64,000 nucleotides of DNA from an uncultured Clostridia bacterium (GTDB taxonomy: Bacteria; Bacillota; Clostridia; UBA1381): NCBI GenBank assembly GCA_944392335.1, contig CALXWJ010000037.1:1-64000 (forward strand). Direction: 5' to 3'. Below the pieces are notes generated by a model. The model made no database searches. It was not told where the DNA came from and was given only the letters and a program-made list of their open reading frames with translations. Shown here in pieces: positions 16,311-25,996 of this stretch. How positions within the stretch are numbered: position 1 is the first letter of the stretch; each line of letters starts with the position of its first letter. The position numbers and the translations under genes were made by a program.

Positions 16311-18665
16311 ATGATTTACAAAATTAATGACTATATTGAATTATTGAAGAAAAATAACCTTTTAAAAGAGACTGACGCCGTAAATGAGACTCAGATTGAA
16401 AATGTCACCTATAATTCAAAGCAGGTTGGAAAAAATACATTATTTATATGTAAGGGAGCACATTTTAAAGACGAATATCTTAAAGAAGCAATAAAAAACG
16501 GTGCAGTGTGTTATGTGGCACAAAAAAGTTATGATGTCGACGGGGGTCGCATTATTGTAAGCGACATAAGACGCGCGATGGCTTTATTGTTTAATATGTA
16601 TTATGACAATGTGTGGAAAAAACTGCATTTGATCGGAATAACCGGGACCAAGGGCAAGTCAACGACAACATATTTTATAAAATATATTCTTGATGAATAT
16701 CTGAAAAGTATAAAAAAACCGGGCAGCGCATATATTTCATCAATTGATACTTATGACGGAGCGGATAAATTTGAATCTCATCTGACAACCCCGGAAGTGG
16801 GAGAATTGATGATGCATTTTAACAATGCGGTCAATTCTGGTATTGAATATCTTACTATGGAGGTTTCCTCGCAGGCCTTAAAATATGACAGGGTTTACGG
16901 CGTCGGTTTTGAAGTTGGAGTATATCTGAACATAGGAGAAGATCATATAAGTGACATTGAGCATCCGGATTTTGATGATTATTTTCATTCAAAAATGAAG
17001 ATATTCAATCATTCAAAAACTGCTTGTGTATCTCTTGATACATTAAGAAAAGAAGAGGTGTTGGAGGCAGCGCGGGTTTGCAAAAGGGTAATAACATTTT
17101 CATCGGAGGATGAGAATGCCGATATTTATGCATATGATGTAAGAAAGGTCGGAAATGATACGGTATTTGATGTAAGGACGCCTGAATATACCGAAACGTT
17201 TACCCTGACTATTCCCGGACTGTTTAATGTTCAGAACGCTTTGGCGGCAATTGCCGTTTGTTATGCTTTGAATATACCTAAGCATTTTGTGTATGTCGGG
17301 CTTATGAAGGCGCGTTCTTCTGGAAGAATGGAAATATATTCAAATTCTGATAATAAGGTAATAGCCATCGTAGATTATGCACATAACAAAATGAGCTTTC
17401 AAAGTCTTTATGATTCGGTTTTAAAAGAATTCCCTAACCGAAGAATAGTAACTGTTTTCGGATGCCCGGGCAAAAAGGCATTTCAGCGACGAAAGGATCT
17501 GGGTGAACTTTCGGGAAAATATTCCGATATGGTATATATAACGGAAGAAGATCCCGGAGAAGAACCTTTGATTGATATTTGCAATGAAATTGCGGGTTTT
17601 GTCAAATCGGCGGGCGGGAATTATGAGATCGAGACCAATCGGGGAGAGGCAATTAAAAAAGCTGTTTTTACTTCGGACAGGGATTCGGTGATCCTAATAA
17701 CCGGAAAAGGAAATGAAACGAGACAAAAACGAGGTACAGAATATATAAACTGCTCGAGTGATGTTGAGTATACAAAAAAATACTTAAAGGAATTCGATGT
17801 ATCAAAAAAAATTGACGCTTCCGAAACCATAAGCACGATCCAGCGTATGCTGCCCGCATTTCGGAAGCTCTATTCAAAAACCATATTAATAAAACTGGGC
17901 GGCAGCATTTTGGAGGATAATTCTCTTATTGAAAACATTTATGAGGATGTCGCGTTGCTTACAATGGTAGGAGCAAGAGTTATTATTGTTCACGGCGGAG
18001 GGAAAAATATTTCGAAAAGTCTCGGTATAAATAACATAAAAGCGGAATTTATCGGAGGATACCGTGTTACTACAAGTGAGGCTGTTGAAATAGTTGAACA
18101 GGTATTGTCGGGCGGCGTAAATAAAAAAATTGTTCAGGGTTTAAAAAATGAGAAACTGAATGCATGCGGAATTTCGGGAAAAGACGCAGGGTTGATCACG
18201 GCAAGAAAAAAGATTATATCCGAGGGGGATATAGGATTTGTGGGTGAGGTTGAAAAGGTTGACACAAAAATCCTTGAATTACTGATCGAAAACGGATATA
18301 TTCCGGTGATATCACCCGTCTCAGCTTCGGAAAACGGTGATACGTTAAATATAAATGCCGACGATGCCGCATTTGCGGTTGCAGAGGCGTTAAAGGCCGA
18401 TACGCTGGTATTTCTTACCGATGTTGACGGCATATTGCTTGATATTGCAAACAATAAAACAATTATTAATAATATTACTTTGGAAAAAGGCAGAGAGCTG
18501 CTTAAAAACGGATTTATCGGAGGAGGAATGCTTCCGAAGCTTAAAAACTGTATAAATTCGGTGGAAAACGGCGTTAATGAAGTCGCGATCATAAACGGCA
18601 GGGAAAAATATAACCTTGTATCTTATTTTATAACAAAAAATAAGATAGGAACAACAATAAAATAA
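16311..18665 (+). CDS. MurE-type Mur ligase fused to an N-acetylglutamate kinase domain
   Basis: A 784-residue fusion in one uninterrupted frame. Residues ~1-505 are a MurE ligase: N-terminal UDP-binding domain (VTYNSKQV), P-loop GTKGKSTTT (112-120), TMEVSSQAL, and the C-terminal domain with IVDYAHN and GCPGKKAFQRR. The specificity loop reads EEDPGEE (412-418) instead of the DNPR of diaminopimelate-adding enzymes, which points to a non-DAP residue such as Lys or Orn. Residues ~524-784 are an ArgB-like amino-acid kinase: IKLGGS (K528), VIIVHGGGKNIS, IGGYRVTTSEAVEIV, GISGKDAG, LTDVDGILLD and GGMLPKLKNC. Both halves keep key residues. MurE is normally ~480-500 residues alone, so the kinase is an added domain. 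Co-linear with D-Asp ligase and racemase genes. How the kinase half contributes is unknown. Confidence 0.88.
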   Translation: MIYKINDYIELLKKNNLLKETDAVNETQIENVTYNSKQVGKNTLFICKGAHFKDEYLKEAIKNGAVCYVAQKSYDVDGGRIIVSDIRRAMALLFNMYYDNVWKKLHLIGITGTKGKSTTTYFIKYILDEYLKSIKKPGSAYISSIDTYDGADKFESHLTTPEVGELMMHFNNAVNSGIEYLTMEVSSQALKYDRVYGVGFEVGVYLNIGEDHISDIEHPDFDDYFHSKMKIFNHSKTACVSLDTLRKEEVLEAARVCKRVITFSSEDENADIYAYDVRKVGNDTVFDVRTPEYTETFTLTIPGLFNVQNALAAIAVCYALNIPKHFVYVGLMKARSSGRMEIYSNSDNKVIAIVDYAHNKMSFQSLYDSVLKEFPNRRIVTVFGCPGKKAFQRRKDLGELSGKYSDMVYITEEDPGEEPLIDICNEIAGFVKSAGGNYEIETNRGEAIKKAVFTSDRDSVILITGKGNETRQKRGTEYINCSSDVEYTKKYLKEFDVSKKIDASETISTIQRMLPAFRKLYSKTILIKLGGSILEDNSLIENIYEDVALLTMVGARVIIVHGGGKNISKSLGINNIKAEFIGGYRVTTSEAVEIVEQVLSGGVNKKIVQGLKNEKLNACGISGKDAGLITARKKIISEGDIGFVGEVEKVDTKILELLIENGYIPVISPVSASENGDTLNINADDAAFAVAEALKADTLVFLTDVDGILLDIANNKTIINNITLEKGRELLKNGFIGGGMLPKLKNCINSVENGVNEVAIINGREKYNLVSYFITKNKIGTTIK

Positions 18666-18829
18666 TATTTATTATATGGAGCGATCAAAAAATGGTGCAT
18701 ATGTACAAAATAGGCAAAAGAAAGTTTTGGTTGCTCTTTAATTTTATGTGAAAATAATCTTTATATTTGTTGAAATTTGTGATAAAATAATATGGTTATT
18801 GAATTTGATAGTTTGGAGAGGATATTACG

Positions 18830-20656
18830 ATGACAGACCGTAAAAATATAAGAAACATAGCCATAATTGCCCATGTTGACCATGGAAAGACAACCTTGGT
18901 TGACGCCATGCTCAAACAGAGCGGAATATTCCGTGAAAATGAACAGGTTGACGAAAGAGCAATGGATTCAAATGATCTCGAACGTGAAAGAGGCATTACG
19001 ATTTTGGCTAAAAATACATCTTTATGGTATAACGGTGTAAAAATCAATATTATAGATACTCCGGGCCATGCCGATTTCGGAGGAGAGGTGGAACGCGGTC
19101 TTGAAATGGTAGACGGGGTCTTGCTTTTGGTCGATGCATTCGAAGGATGTATGCCGCAGACAAGATTTGTTTTATCAAAGGCATTCGCGATGAATTTAAA
19201 ACCGATCATAGTAGTAAATAAAGTAGACAGACCTAACGCAAGACCTTATGAGGTCGTTGATGAAGTTTTAGATTTGTTTATAGACCTGGGCGCGACAGAA
19301 GAACAGCTCGATACGCCCGTTATATATGCATCGGGACGTGACGGCTGGGCAACGGCGGAATATAATCCGGAGCGACCCAACAGCGATCTTAAAGAATTGT
19401 TTGAACTTATCGTTAACGAAATACCTTGTCCTGATGGAGAGGATGACAAACCTTTTCAGATGCTTGTTTCAAACATAGATTACGATGATTATACGGGCAG
19501 GATCGCCGTAGGTAAAATTCAGAGAGGTAAAATAAATACCGGTATGGCGCTTTCTGTCTGCCGGAGCGACGGGACTGTTAAAAAGAGTAAGACTACAAAG
19601 CTTTACATGTTTGAAGGGCTTGGAAAAACCGTTGTTGAAGACGCGGGCGCCGGAGATGTTGTTGCAATATCGGGGATCGCCGATATTAATATAGGAGATA
19701 CTATATGTGATGCTGAAATGCCTGAAGCTTTACCCTTTGTAAAAATCGATGATCCGGTACTGTCAATGACATTTAGTGTAAATGACAGCCCGTTTGCAGG
19801 ACAGGACGGTCAATTTGTAACATCAAGACATTTAAGAGACAGACTGTTCAGAGAGCTTGATTCAAATATTGCATTAAGGGTCAGTGAGTCCGATTCCACA
19901 GAAGCATTTGTTGTATCGGGCAGAGGAGAACTTCACTTATCTGTGTTGATTGAAAATATGCGCCGTGAAGGTTACGAATTTCAGGTTTCAAACCCTGTTG
20001 TAATATATAAGGAGATAGACGGCGTGAAATGCGAACCTGTTGAAAGACTGACAATTGATGTTCCGGAAGAATATACCGGAACGGTAATGGACGGCGTCAT
20101 AAAGAGAATGGGACAATTGGTAAATATGTCACCTACGGCACAGAGTTATACAAGACTTGAATTTTTGATCCCGTCAAGAGGATTGATCGGTTACAGAAGT
20201 GAATTGCTTACAGCTACCAAGGGTACAGGTGTTATCAATAGTATTTTGGATGGTTATGAGCCGTATAAGGGTGATTTCCAGACCCGTTCGAGAGGAACGC
20301 TTATTGCGTGGGAAAACGGCGTTTCGGTAACTTACGGTTTATATAATGCTCAGGAAAGAGGAACATTGTTTATAGGACCGGGTGTTAATGTTTACGAAGG
20401 AATGATTGTAGGTGAAAATTCAAGACTTGAGGATATAGTCGTCAATGTTTGTAAGAAAAAGCATGCAACAAATACCAGAGCTTCAGGTTCGGACGATGCT
20501 TTAAAGCTTGTACCGCCGAGGGAAATGAGCCTGGAACAGTGTTTGGAATTTATTTCGGATGATGAATTGCTGGAAGTAACGCCGAAGCATCTGAGAATGC
20601 GGAAGAAGATATTAAAAACCGATTTGAGGGCAAAGGCAAGAAACAGAGCACAATAA
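18830..20656 (+). CDS. typA: Translational GTPase TypA/BipA
   Basis: A 608-residue GTPase with G1 AHVDHGKT, G2 region ERERGITI, G3 DTPGHADFGGEVER, G4 NKVDRP and G5 ASGRDG. An EF-G-like domain 2 follows, and the BipA-specific C-terminal region has LIPSRGLIGYRSE, TRGTGV-like KGTGVIN, and NTRASGSDDALKL. BipA binds the ribosome and helps in 50S assembly and stress growth. The length is typical. AGAGGA lies 9 bases before the ATG. Confidence 0.97.
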   Translation: MTDRKNIRNIAIIAHVDHGKTTLVDAMLKQSGIFRENEQVDERAMDSNDLERERGITILAKNTSLWYNGVKINIIDTPGHADFGGEVERGLEMVDGVLLLVDAFEGCMPQTRFVLSKAFAMNLKPIIVVNKVDRPNARPYEVVDEVLDLFIDLGATEEQLDTPVIYASGRDGWATAEYNPERPNSDLKELFELIVNEIPCPDGEDDKPFQMLVSNIDYDDYTGRIAVGKIQRGKINTGMALSVCRSDGTVKKSKTTKLYMFEGLGKTVVEDAGAGDVVAISGIADINIGDTICDAEMPEALPFVKIDDPVLSMTFSVNDSPFAGQDGQFVTSRHLRDRLFRELDSNIALRVSESDSTEAFVVSGRGELHLSVLIENMRREGYEFQVSNPVVIYKEIDGVKCEPVERLTIDVPEEYTGTVMDGVIKRMGQLVNMSPTAQSYTRLEFLIPSRGLIGYRSELLTATKGTGVINSILDGYEPYKGDFQTRSRGTLIAWENGVSVTYGLYNAQERGTLFIGPGVNVYEGMIVGENSRLEDIVVNVCKKKHATNTRASGSDDALKLVPPREMSLEQCLEFISDDELLEVTPKHLRMRKKILKTDLRAKARNRAQ

Positions 20657-20693
20657 ATTTGAAAAATATTCATATAAAAAGGGTGTGTCAGTT

Positions 20694-21641
20694 ATGAAGA
20701 TAGGTATTTTGGATGTCGGGACATTGGGTGATGATATTGATTTGAGATCGATAGAAAATCTCGGTGAAGTTACCATACATCAATTGACCTTTGCTGAAGA
20801 TGTGATCGACAGAATAAAAGACAAAGAAGTACTGATACTCAATAAGGTTAAACTTAATGAGAGCAATATAAAATATGCCGAAAACTTAAAATTGATCTGT
20901 ATAACAGCTACGGGTTATGACAATGTGGATATAGAATACTGTAAAAAACACGGCATTGCCGTTTGCAATATCGCCGGATATTCCACCGACAGCGTTGTTC
21001 AGGTCACTTTGTCGATGGCTCTTGCATTATCAACAAACCTGATACAGTATAACCAATATGTAAAATCCAACAGTTACACAAAAAGCGGGATATTTAACTG
21101 CCTGAAGCCGGTGTTCCATGAAATAGCCGGAAAAACCTGGGGAATCGTGGGATTGGGCAATATCGGAAGAAAGGTCGCAAAGGCTGCTGAGGCAATGGGA
21201 TGTAAGGTTATTGCATATAAGAGAAATCCCGTTGAGGATTTTGAGTGTGTGGATATTGATACATTGTGCCGCAGAGCGGATATCATTTCACTTCATACCC
21301 CTCTGAATGATCAGACAAAAGGGCTGATAAATAAAGACAGGCTTGGACTTATGAAAAAGGATACCATTCTTATAAATGCGGCAAGAGGAGCCGTTGTTGA
21401 TGAAGAGGCAGTGGCATGTGCTTTGGAAAAGGGTGAAATCGGCGGTTTCGGAACTGATGTTTACAGTATCGAACCAATGCAGCAAAACAGTCCTTATCAA
21501 CGAATTTTAAATATGGAAAATACAATATTTACACCACACATGGCATGGGGCGCATATGAGGCAAGACAAAGATGTGTTGAAGAAGTAAGTAAAAATATCA
21601 AAAGTTTTTATAACGGTGAAAAAAGAAACAGAATTGTTTGA
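20694..21641 (+). CDS. D-isomer-specific 2-hydroxyacid dehydrogenase
   Basis: A 315-residue NAD-dependent dehydrogenase: substrate-binding part with ITATGYDNVDIEYC, Rossmann motif GLGNIGRKVAKAAEAMG, and catalytic Arg (NAARGAVVDEEA), Glu (DVYSIEPM) and His (FTPHMAWG). The family includes hydroxypyruvate/glyoxylate reductases, D-lactate and phosphoglycerate dehydrogenases; the form resembles glycerate dehydrogenase, but the substrate is not fixed by motifs. ATG 20694 is chosen because AAAAAGGG is 10 bases upstream; a GTG at 20685 is too close to it. Confidence 0.85.
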   Translation: MKIGILDVGTLGDDIDLRSIENLGEVTIHQLTFAEDVIDRIKDKEVLILNKVKLNESNIKYAENLKLICITATGYDNVDIEYCKKHGIAVCNIAGYSTDSVVQVTLSMALALSTNLIQYNQYVKSNSYTKSGIFNCLKPVFHEIAGKTWGIVGLGNIGRKVAKAAEAMGCKVIAYKRNPVEDFECVDIDTLCRRADIISLHTPLNDQTKGLINKDRLGLMKKDTILINAARGAVVDEEAVACALEKGEIGGFGTDVYSIEPMQQNSPYQRILNMENTIFTPHMAWGAYEARQRCVEEVSKNIKSFYNGEKRNRIV

Positions 21642-21719
21642 TTAAGAGATTATTTTATTGACAAAGAAATCCATATGATATACAATTTATTTATATCATT
21701 AAAGATGGGGGTTGTACAA

Positions 21720-22985
21720 ATGAAAAGTGTGGAAATAAAAGAAACGATACCTTGTGCGGGGGAATATGACGTTATAGTTGCAGGAGGCGGTGTCGCCGGC
21801 GCCGCGGCTGCGCTGGCGGCAAAAAGAAACGGCAAAAATGTTTGTCTTATCGAGAAAACAATTGCTCTCGGAGGTCTTGCGACGATCGGGCTTGTTAATT
21901 TGTTTGTGCCTATGTGCAACGGCAGAGGAACACAGATCATAAAGGGAATGGCGGAGGAATTTTTAAGACTATCGATAAAACACGGATTTGACACGATCCC
22001 CGACGAATGGAAAAGCGGTGAGCCGGGTGAAGGCGCAAAAACAAGATATGTTACAAGATTTTCGGCTCCCATATTTATTGCCGAATTGACGGAGCTTATG
22101 CATAAAAACGGGATAAAACTGCTGTTTGATACCATAATCACAAGGCCCGTTATGGAGGACGGCCATTGCAGGGGAGTAATAGTTGAAAATAAGTCGGGAC
22201 GAGAATTTTACGCAGCCAAGATTATTATTGATACTACCGGCGATGCCGATGTCTTATACCGTGCCGGAGTGCCCACCGTTCAGGGGAAAAATTATCATAC
22301 ATTTTACGGATACGGAGCAACCTTGAAAAACTGTGAGGAAGCATTGAAAACAGGGGATATTTCAAAGCTGACGAGGGCTTATTTCGGCGGATGCGCCGAT
22401 CTATACGGAAGAAATCATCCGGAAGGCATGGAATATTATAAAGGTACAAATGTTGAGGATATAACAAAATATGTAATAGATAATCATATTGAGTTACTGA
22501 ATAAAATAAAAAATGATGACAGAATGACAAGAGATGTGTTAGTTATACCTTCAATGTGCCAGTTCAGAACAACAAGACATATTGACGGGGATTATACCTT
22601 GAAGGTTGAGGATGCATATAAGCATTTCGATAATTCAGTTGCAGCGATATGTGATTTTGACAGAAGGGATTATCTTTTTGAAATACCTTATGGAACAATG
22701 GTAAAAACCGGGTATGACAATATAATAACGGCCGGAAGATGTGTTGCAGGTGATGGTTATGCGTGGGATGTTTTAAGAGTTATTCCGCCTGCAATAATAA
22801 CAGGTCAGGCAGCAGGTGCTGCTGCGGCCATATCCATAGATACCGATAAACCTATTTATGGAATTGATGTTAATATACTGCAGGATAATCTTTCAAAAGC
22901 TGATGTAATGATTCATTTTGATGATAAATTGATTCCGGTTGATAAAGAACAATCGGGAGAAAAATATGATATTGGTCATATTTGA
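21720..22985 (+). CDS. FAD-dependent oxidoreductase (FAD_oxidored/PF12831-like)
   Basis: A 421-residue flavoprotein. It opens with the dinucleotide-binding motif DVIVAGGGVAGAAAALAA and EKTIALGG, followed by FVPMCNGRG, and ends with TAGRCVAGDGYAWDVLRVIPP and TGQAAGAAAA, the C-terminal FAD-binding pattern of this family. Members are found in plant-polysaccharide users, mostly without assigned substrates. Start ATG 21720 follows GATGGGGG; the upstream ATG at 21675 lacks a ribosome site. It is 78 bases after the hydroxyacid dehydrogenase and 22 bases before ymdB-like, so an operon is likely. Confidence 0.82.
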   Translation: MKSVEIKETIPCAGEYDVIVAGGGVAGAAAALAAKRNGKNVCLIEKTIALGGLATIGLVNLFVPMCNGRGTQIIKGMAEEFLRLSIKHGFDTIPDEWKSGEPGEGAKTRYVTRFSAPIFIAELTELMHKNGIKLLFDTIITRPVMEDGHCRGVIVENKSGREFYAAKIIIDTTGDADVLYRAGVPTVQGKNYHTFYGYGATLKNCEEALKTGDISKLTRAYFGGCADLYGRNHPEGMEYYKGTNVEDITKYVIDNHIELLNKIKNDDRMTRDVLVIPSMCQFRTTRHIDGDYTLKVEDAYKHFDNSVAAICDFDRRDYLFEIPYGTMVKTGYDNIITAGRCVAGDGYAWDVLRVIPPAIITGQAAGAAAAISIDTDKPIYGIDVNILQDNLSKADVMIHFDDKLIPVDKEQSGEKYDIGHI

Positions 22986-23007
22986 TATAATATAAAAGGA
23001 TAGATAT

Positions 23008-23781
23008 ATGAAAATTTTATGTATTGGAGATATAGTTGCAAGACCTGGCAGAGATATTGTTTTTTCGTATCTTGACAGCCACCGCTACGATTATGATTTG
23101 ATTATTGCAAACGGAGAAAATGCAGCCCATGGCCGTGGAATAACGATGCCTGTATATGAAGAATTGAAAAGAGCGGGAATTGATGCTGTGACGATGGGAA
23201 ATCATACTTGGGGCTGCGGTGACGGAGCAAAGGTTTTGGAATATAATGATGATATAATAAGACCGTTAAATTTTGACAAAGGCTGTCCGGGAGAGGGCAG
23301 TATGGTGATAAAGGCAAGAAACGGTGTAAATGTCGGGATTATAAACCTTATCGGAAGAGTATATATGCAGCCGGCTGACTCACCTTTTACAATGGTGGAA
23401 GCTGAAATAGAAAAGCTGAAAAAAAAGACAGATATTATTATTGTTGATTTTCATGCCGAAGCAACCAGCGAAAAGATCGCTATGGGTTTTTTTCTTGACT
23501 CAAAAGTATCGGCGGTTTTTGGAACTCATACTCATGTTCAAACCGCAGATGAAAGAATTCTTCCTGGCGGCACGGGATATATGACCGATTTGGGAATGAC
23601 AGGGGTTATTGATTCAGTTCTTGGAATGGATAAAGATATTATTGTAAAAAAATTTTTGGATAATATGCCGTCTAAATTTGAAGTGGCACAAGGAAAGAGC
23701 AGATTATGCGGCTGTGTTTTTGAAATAGATGAAAAGACGGCAAAAACCGTAAGCGTTGAACGTATTTGTTATACTGAATAA
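23008..23781 (+). CDS. YmdB-family metallophosphoesterase (TIGR00282)
   Basis: A 257-residue phosphoesterase with the metal-site series CIGDIVARPG (Asp), ANGENAAHGRG (Glu/Asn), MGNHTWG (Asn/His), VDFHAEATSEK (His) and GTHTHVQTADE (two His). In Bacillus YmdB hydrolyses 2',3'-cyclic nucleotides and affects biofilm and sporulation choices. The length agrees with the family (~260). It is the last gene before a terminator at 23781. Confidence 0.92.
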   Translation: MKILCIGDIVARPGRDIVFSYLDSHRYDYDLIIANGENAAHGRGITMPVYEELKRAGIDAVTMGNHTWGCGDGAKVLEYNDDIIRPLNFDKGCPGEGSMVIKARNGVNVGIINLIGRVYMQPADSPFTMVEAEIEKLKKKTDIIIVDFHAEATSEKIAMGFFLDSKVSAVFGTHTHVQTADERILPGGTGYMTDLGMTGVIDSVLGMDKDIIVKKFLDNMPSKFEVAQGKSRLCGCVFEIDEKTAKTVSVERICYTE

Positions 23782-23804
23782 AACGGCAGATTATTGCCGT
23801 TTTT
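23781..23804 (+). terminator. Rho-independent terminator after the ymdB-like gene
   Basis: AAACGGCA pairs with TGCCGTTT around a 6-base loop and runs into TTTTTG. The stem begins at the last base of the stop codon. Confidence 0.88.
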
Positions 23805-23887
23805 GCGTTTTAGTAAAAATGTATAAATAATTAAATATAAAAACAATAAATTTTGTCAAAATTTTTTTATAAAATTTTCAAAAAAAC

Positions 23888-23916
23888 TTGCAAAAAATGT
23901 ATAAATGGTGTATAAT
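23888..23916 (+). promoter_or_regulatory. SigmaA promoter of the S10-spc-alpha supercluster
   Basis: TTGCAA (23888-23893) and TATAAT (23911-23916) are 17 bases apart, giving a start near 23923 and a leader of about 365 bases before rpsJ. A further TTGACA-like box at 23933 has no matching -10. Confidence 0.8.
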
Positions 23917-23922
23917 ATTAAT

Positions 23923-24287
23923 GTTGTGACACTTGACAAACGATGAAGCGGGAGGTTGCGAACATTAGGTTCGGTTTTTCCGTGGAGAATGTCCGATTCA
24001 TGAAACCGGGCGGCAGGTCACGCTGTATTTAATATGCGTATACAAAAGATACCCGATGTTGGGATTTTTATGCCCTGAATTGGGGTATAGTTATGTGCTT
24101 TTAACAGCGTAAAAGACTTCCCGGAGTGCGTTATTGCAATTCGGGTTTTTATTTACCGGGCGATGGAAACACCCGGAAGTGTGTAAACATAACGAGCTGT
24201 CGTGCGAGAAACACAATGATTATGGTTGTCTGAAAATACCCAATGATTTCAGATCACCGGAGAAAAAATTATATAGGAGGGAAAAAC
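23923..24287 (+). promoter_or_regulatory. S10 operon leader with an attenuator
   Basis: The ~365-base untranslated leader is GC-richer and more structured than the flanks. A hairpin at 24120-24145 (CCCGGAGTGC with GCAATTCGGG, including wobble pairs) runs straight into TTTTT (24146-24150), an intrinsic terminator inside the leader. A second hairpin at 24156-24176 (CCGGG/CCCGG) follows. S10 operons of Firmicutes and enterics are known to be controlled through leader structures bound by L4; here the L4 contact is inferred, the terminator is seen. Confidence 0.65.
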
Positions 24288-24608
24288 ATGGCAGCAAAGC
24301 AAAAAATCAGAATCAAGCTTAAAGCTTATGACCACGCTGTTCTTGATCAATCGGCAGAAAAGATTGTTGAGATAGCAAAAAAGAGCGGAGCTAAGGTTTC
24401 AGGACCTATTCCTCTTCCGACAGAAAAGGAAGTAATCACAATCTTAAGAGCTGTTCATAAGTATAAGGATTCACGTGAGCAATTTGAAAGAAGAACTCAC
24501 AAAAGATTGATTGACATTGTGGTTCCTGGTGCAAAAACAATGGAAGCACTTGTTAAAATCGACTTGCCTGCAGGCGTTGAAATCAACGTAACGCAAAGCA
24601 AGAAATAA
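24288..24608 (+). CDS. rpsJ: 30S ribosomal protein S10
   Basis: A 106-residue S10, with [11 protein letters not shown] at the N-terminus, GPIPLPT and [14 protein letters not shown]. It binds the head of 30S and is NusE in transcription antitermination. ATG 24288 is preceded by TAGGAGGG, whereas the longer in-frame start at 24243 lies within the leader. It is first in the S10 group, before rplC. Confidence 0.97.
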   Translation: MAAKQKIRIKLKAYDHAVLDQSAEKIVEIAKKSGAKVSGPIPLPTEKEVITILRAVHKYKDSREQFERRTHKRLIDIVVPGAKTMEALVKIDLPAGVEINVTQSKK

Positions 24609-24712
24609 GAAAAGCTCATTTTATGAGTGGCAGTAGCATGAAAATGCTATGATGCAGGTCAATGTTCCCGTGCTTTGAGGGAACCAATAACTGTTATGAA
24701 AGGAAGAGAAGT

Positions 24713-25342
24713 ATGAACAAAGCAATTTTGGGTACAAAAGTCGGCATGACGCAGATTTTTGACGAAAACGGTAAAGTTACTCCCGTAACCGTTATCCTGG
24801 CAGGACCGTGTACTGTAGTTCAGAAGAAAACAGTGGAAACAGACGGTTATGACGCTGTAAAAGTCGGATACGGTGAAGTAAAAGAAAAGAATGTAAATAA
24901 ACCTGACAAGGGACAATTTGCAAAGGCTGATGTTGCAGTAAAGAAATATCTCAGAGAATTCAGATTGGACGATTGTTCGGCATTGAACGTAGGCGATGAA
25001 ATCAAAGCAGATATATTTGCTGCAGGTGATAAAATCGATGTTTGCGGCATAAGCAAAGGTAAAGGTTTTGCAGGTCCTATGAAGAGATGGGGATTGCACA
25101 GAGGTCCTATGGCTCACGGTTCAGGATATCATAGAGGTTCAGGTTCTATGGGAGCTTGCTCAAACCCGGGTCGTGTTATGAAGGGTAAGAAGCTTCCGGG
25201 ACATAAGGGTGTTGTAAGAGTAACAGTACAGAATCTGGAAGTTGTTAAAGTTGATGCGGAAAACAATTTGATTTTGTTGAAGGGTGCTGTACCCGGAAAC
25301 AAGGGTGGACTTGTTACGATAACAAACAGTAAAAAAGCATAA
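24713..25342 (+). CDS. rplC: 50S ribosomal protein L3
   Basis: A 209-residue L3, with [13 protein letters not shown] at the N-terminus and the [19 protein letters not shown] loop that reaches the peptidyl-transferase centre. It is an early assembly protein of 50S. ATG 24713 follows AAAGGAAGAGAAGT; the upstream ATG at 24662 gives a non-homologous extension. Confidence 0.97.
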   Translation: MNKAILGTKVGMTQIFDENGKVTPVTVILAGPCTVVQKKTVETDGYDAVKVGYGEVKEKNVNKPDKGQFAKADVAVKKYLREFRLDDCSALNVGDEIKADIFAAGDKIDVCGISKGKGFAGPMKRWGLHRGPMAHGSGYHRGSGSMGACSNPGRVMKGKKLPGHKGVVRVTVQNLEVVKVDAENNLILLKGAVPGNKGGLVTITNSKKA

Positions 25343-25372
25343 GAGGGTTTTTGAAGAAAGGAGGAATAAACT

Positions 25373-25996
25373 ATGTCTATAGTAGCTGTATATAACATGG
25401 AAGGTGCTAAAGTCGGAACAATGGAAGTAAACGATTCGATATTTGCAGCTGAAGTGAACAAAGCTGTTTTGCATGAAGTTGTTGTTAACTATCTTGCAAA
25501 TCAGAGACAAGGTACTCAAAGTACAAAAACTCGTACGGAAGTATCGGGAGGCGGAATTAAGCCTTGGAGACAAAAAGGAACAGGTCGTGCAAGACAGGGA
25601 AGTATCCGTGCTCCGCAATGGACAGGCGGTGGCGTTGCACTTGGACCGAAACCACGTGATTACAGATATAATGTAAACAGAAAACTTAAGAAGATTGCTT
25701 TAAGATCTGCTTTATCAGCTAAATATGCTGCATATGAAGTATATGTAATCGAAGGTCTTAAGATGGATGAAATTAAGACTTCGGTAATTGCAAAAATGCT
25801 TAAAGGTCTTGAAATAGATCAGAAGGCTTTAATTGTTACTGCCGACTATGATAATACAATTTATAAATCAGCAAGAAACATTAAAAATGTTAAGCCGACA
25901 TATGTTGGAGTATTGAACACATACGATGTTTTAAAGTATGATAAGTTTATTATATCAAAAGAAGCAATCGAAAAGATTGAGGAGGTGCTTGCATAA
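25373..25996 (+). CDS. rplD: 50S ribosomal protein L4
   Basis: A 207-residue L4, with the exit-tunnel loop region [21 protein letters not shown]-type arginine/glycine sequence around residues 57-75 and a globular C-terminal half. In many bacteria L4 also represses its own S10 operon through the leader, which fits the leader at 23923. The TAA stop overlaps the rplW ATG by one base, so the two are translationally coupled. Confidence 0.97.
   Translation: MSIVAVYNMEGAKVGTMEVNDSIFAAEVNKAVLHEVVVNYLANQRQGTQSTKTRTEVSGGGIKPWRQKGTGRARQGSIRAPQWTGGGVALGPKPRDYRYNVNRKLKKIALRSALSAKYAAYEVYVIEGLKMDEIKTSVIAKMLKGLEIDQKALIVTADYDNTIYKSARNIKNVKPTYVGVLNTYDVLKYDKFIISKEAIEKIEEVLA

Noticed and set aside
16311-18665. 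Two separate genes joined by an assembly error
   Set aside because: The linker is in frame without a stop, codon use is continuous, and no ribosome site or start lies at the domain border; still, only read data can exclude it.
24658-25117. Minus-strand open frame opposite rplC
   Set aside because: Antisense to an essential ribosomal gene with full homology on the plus strand.
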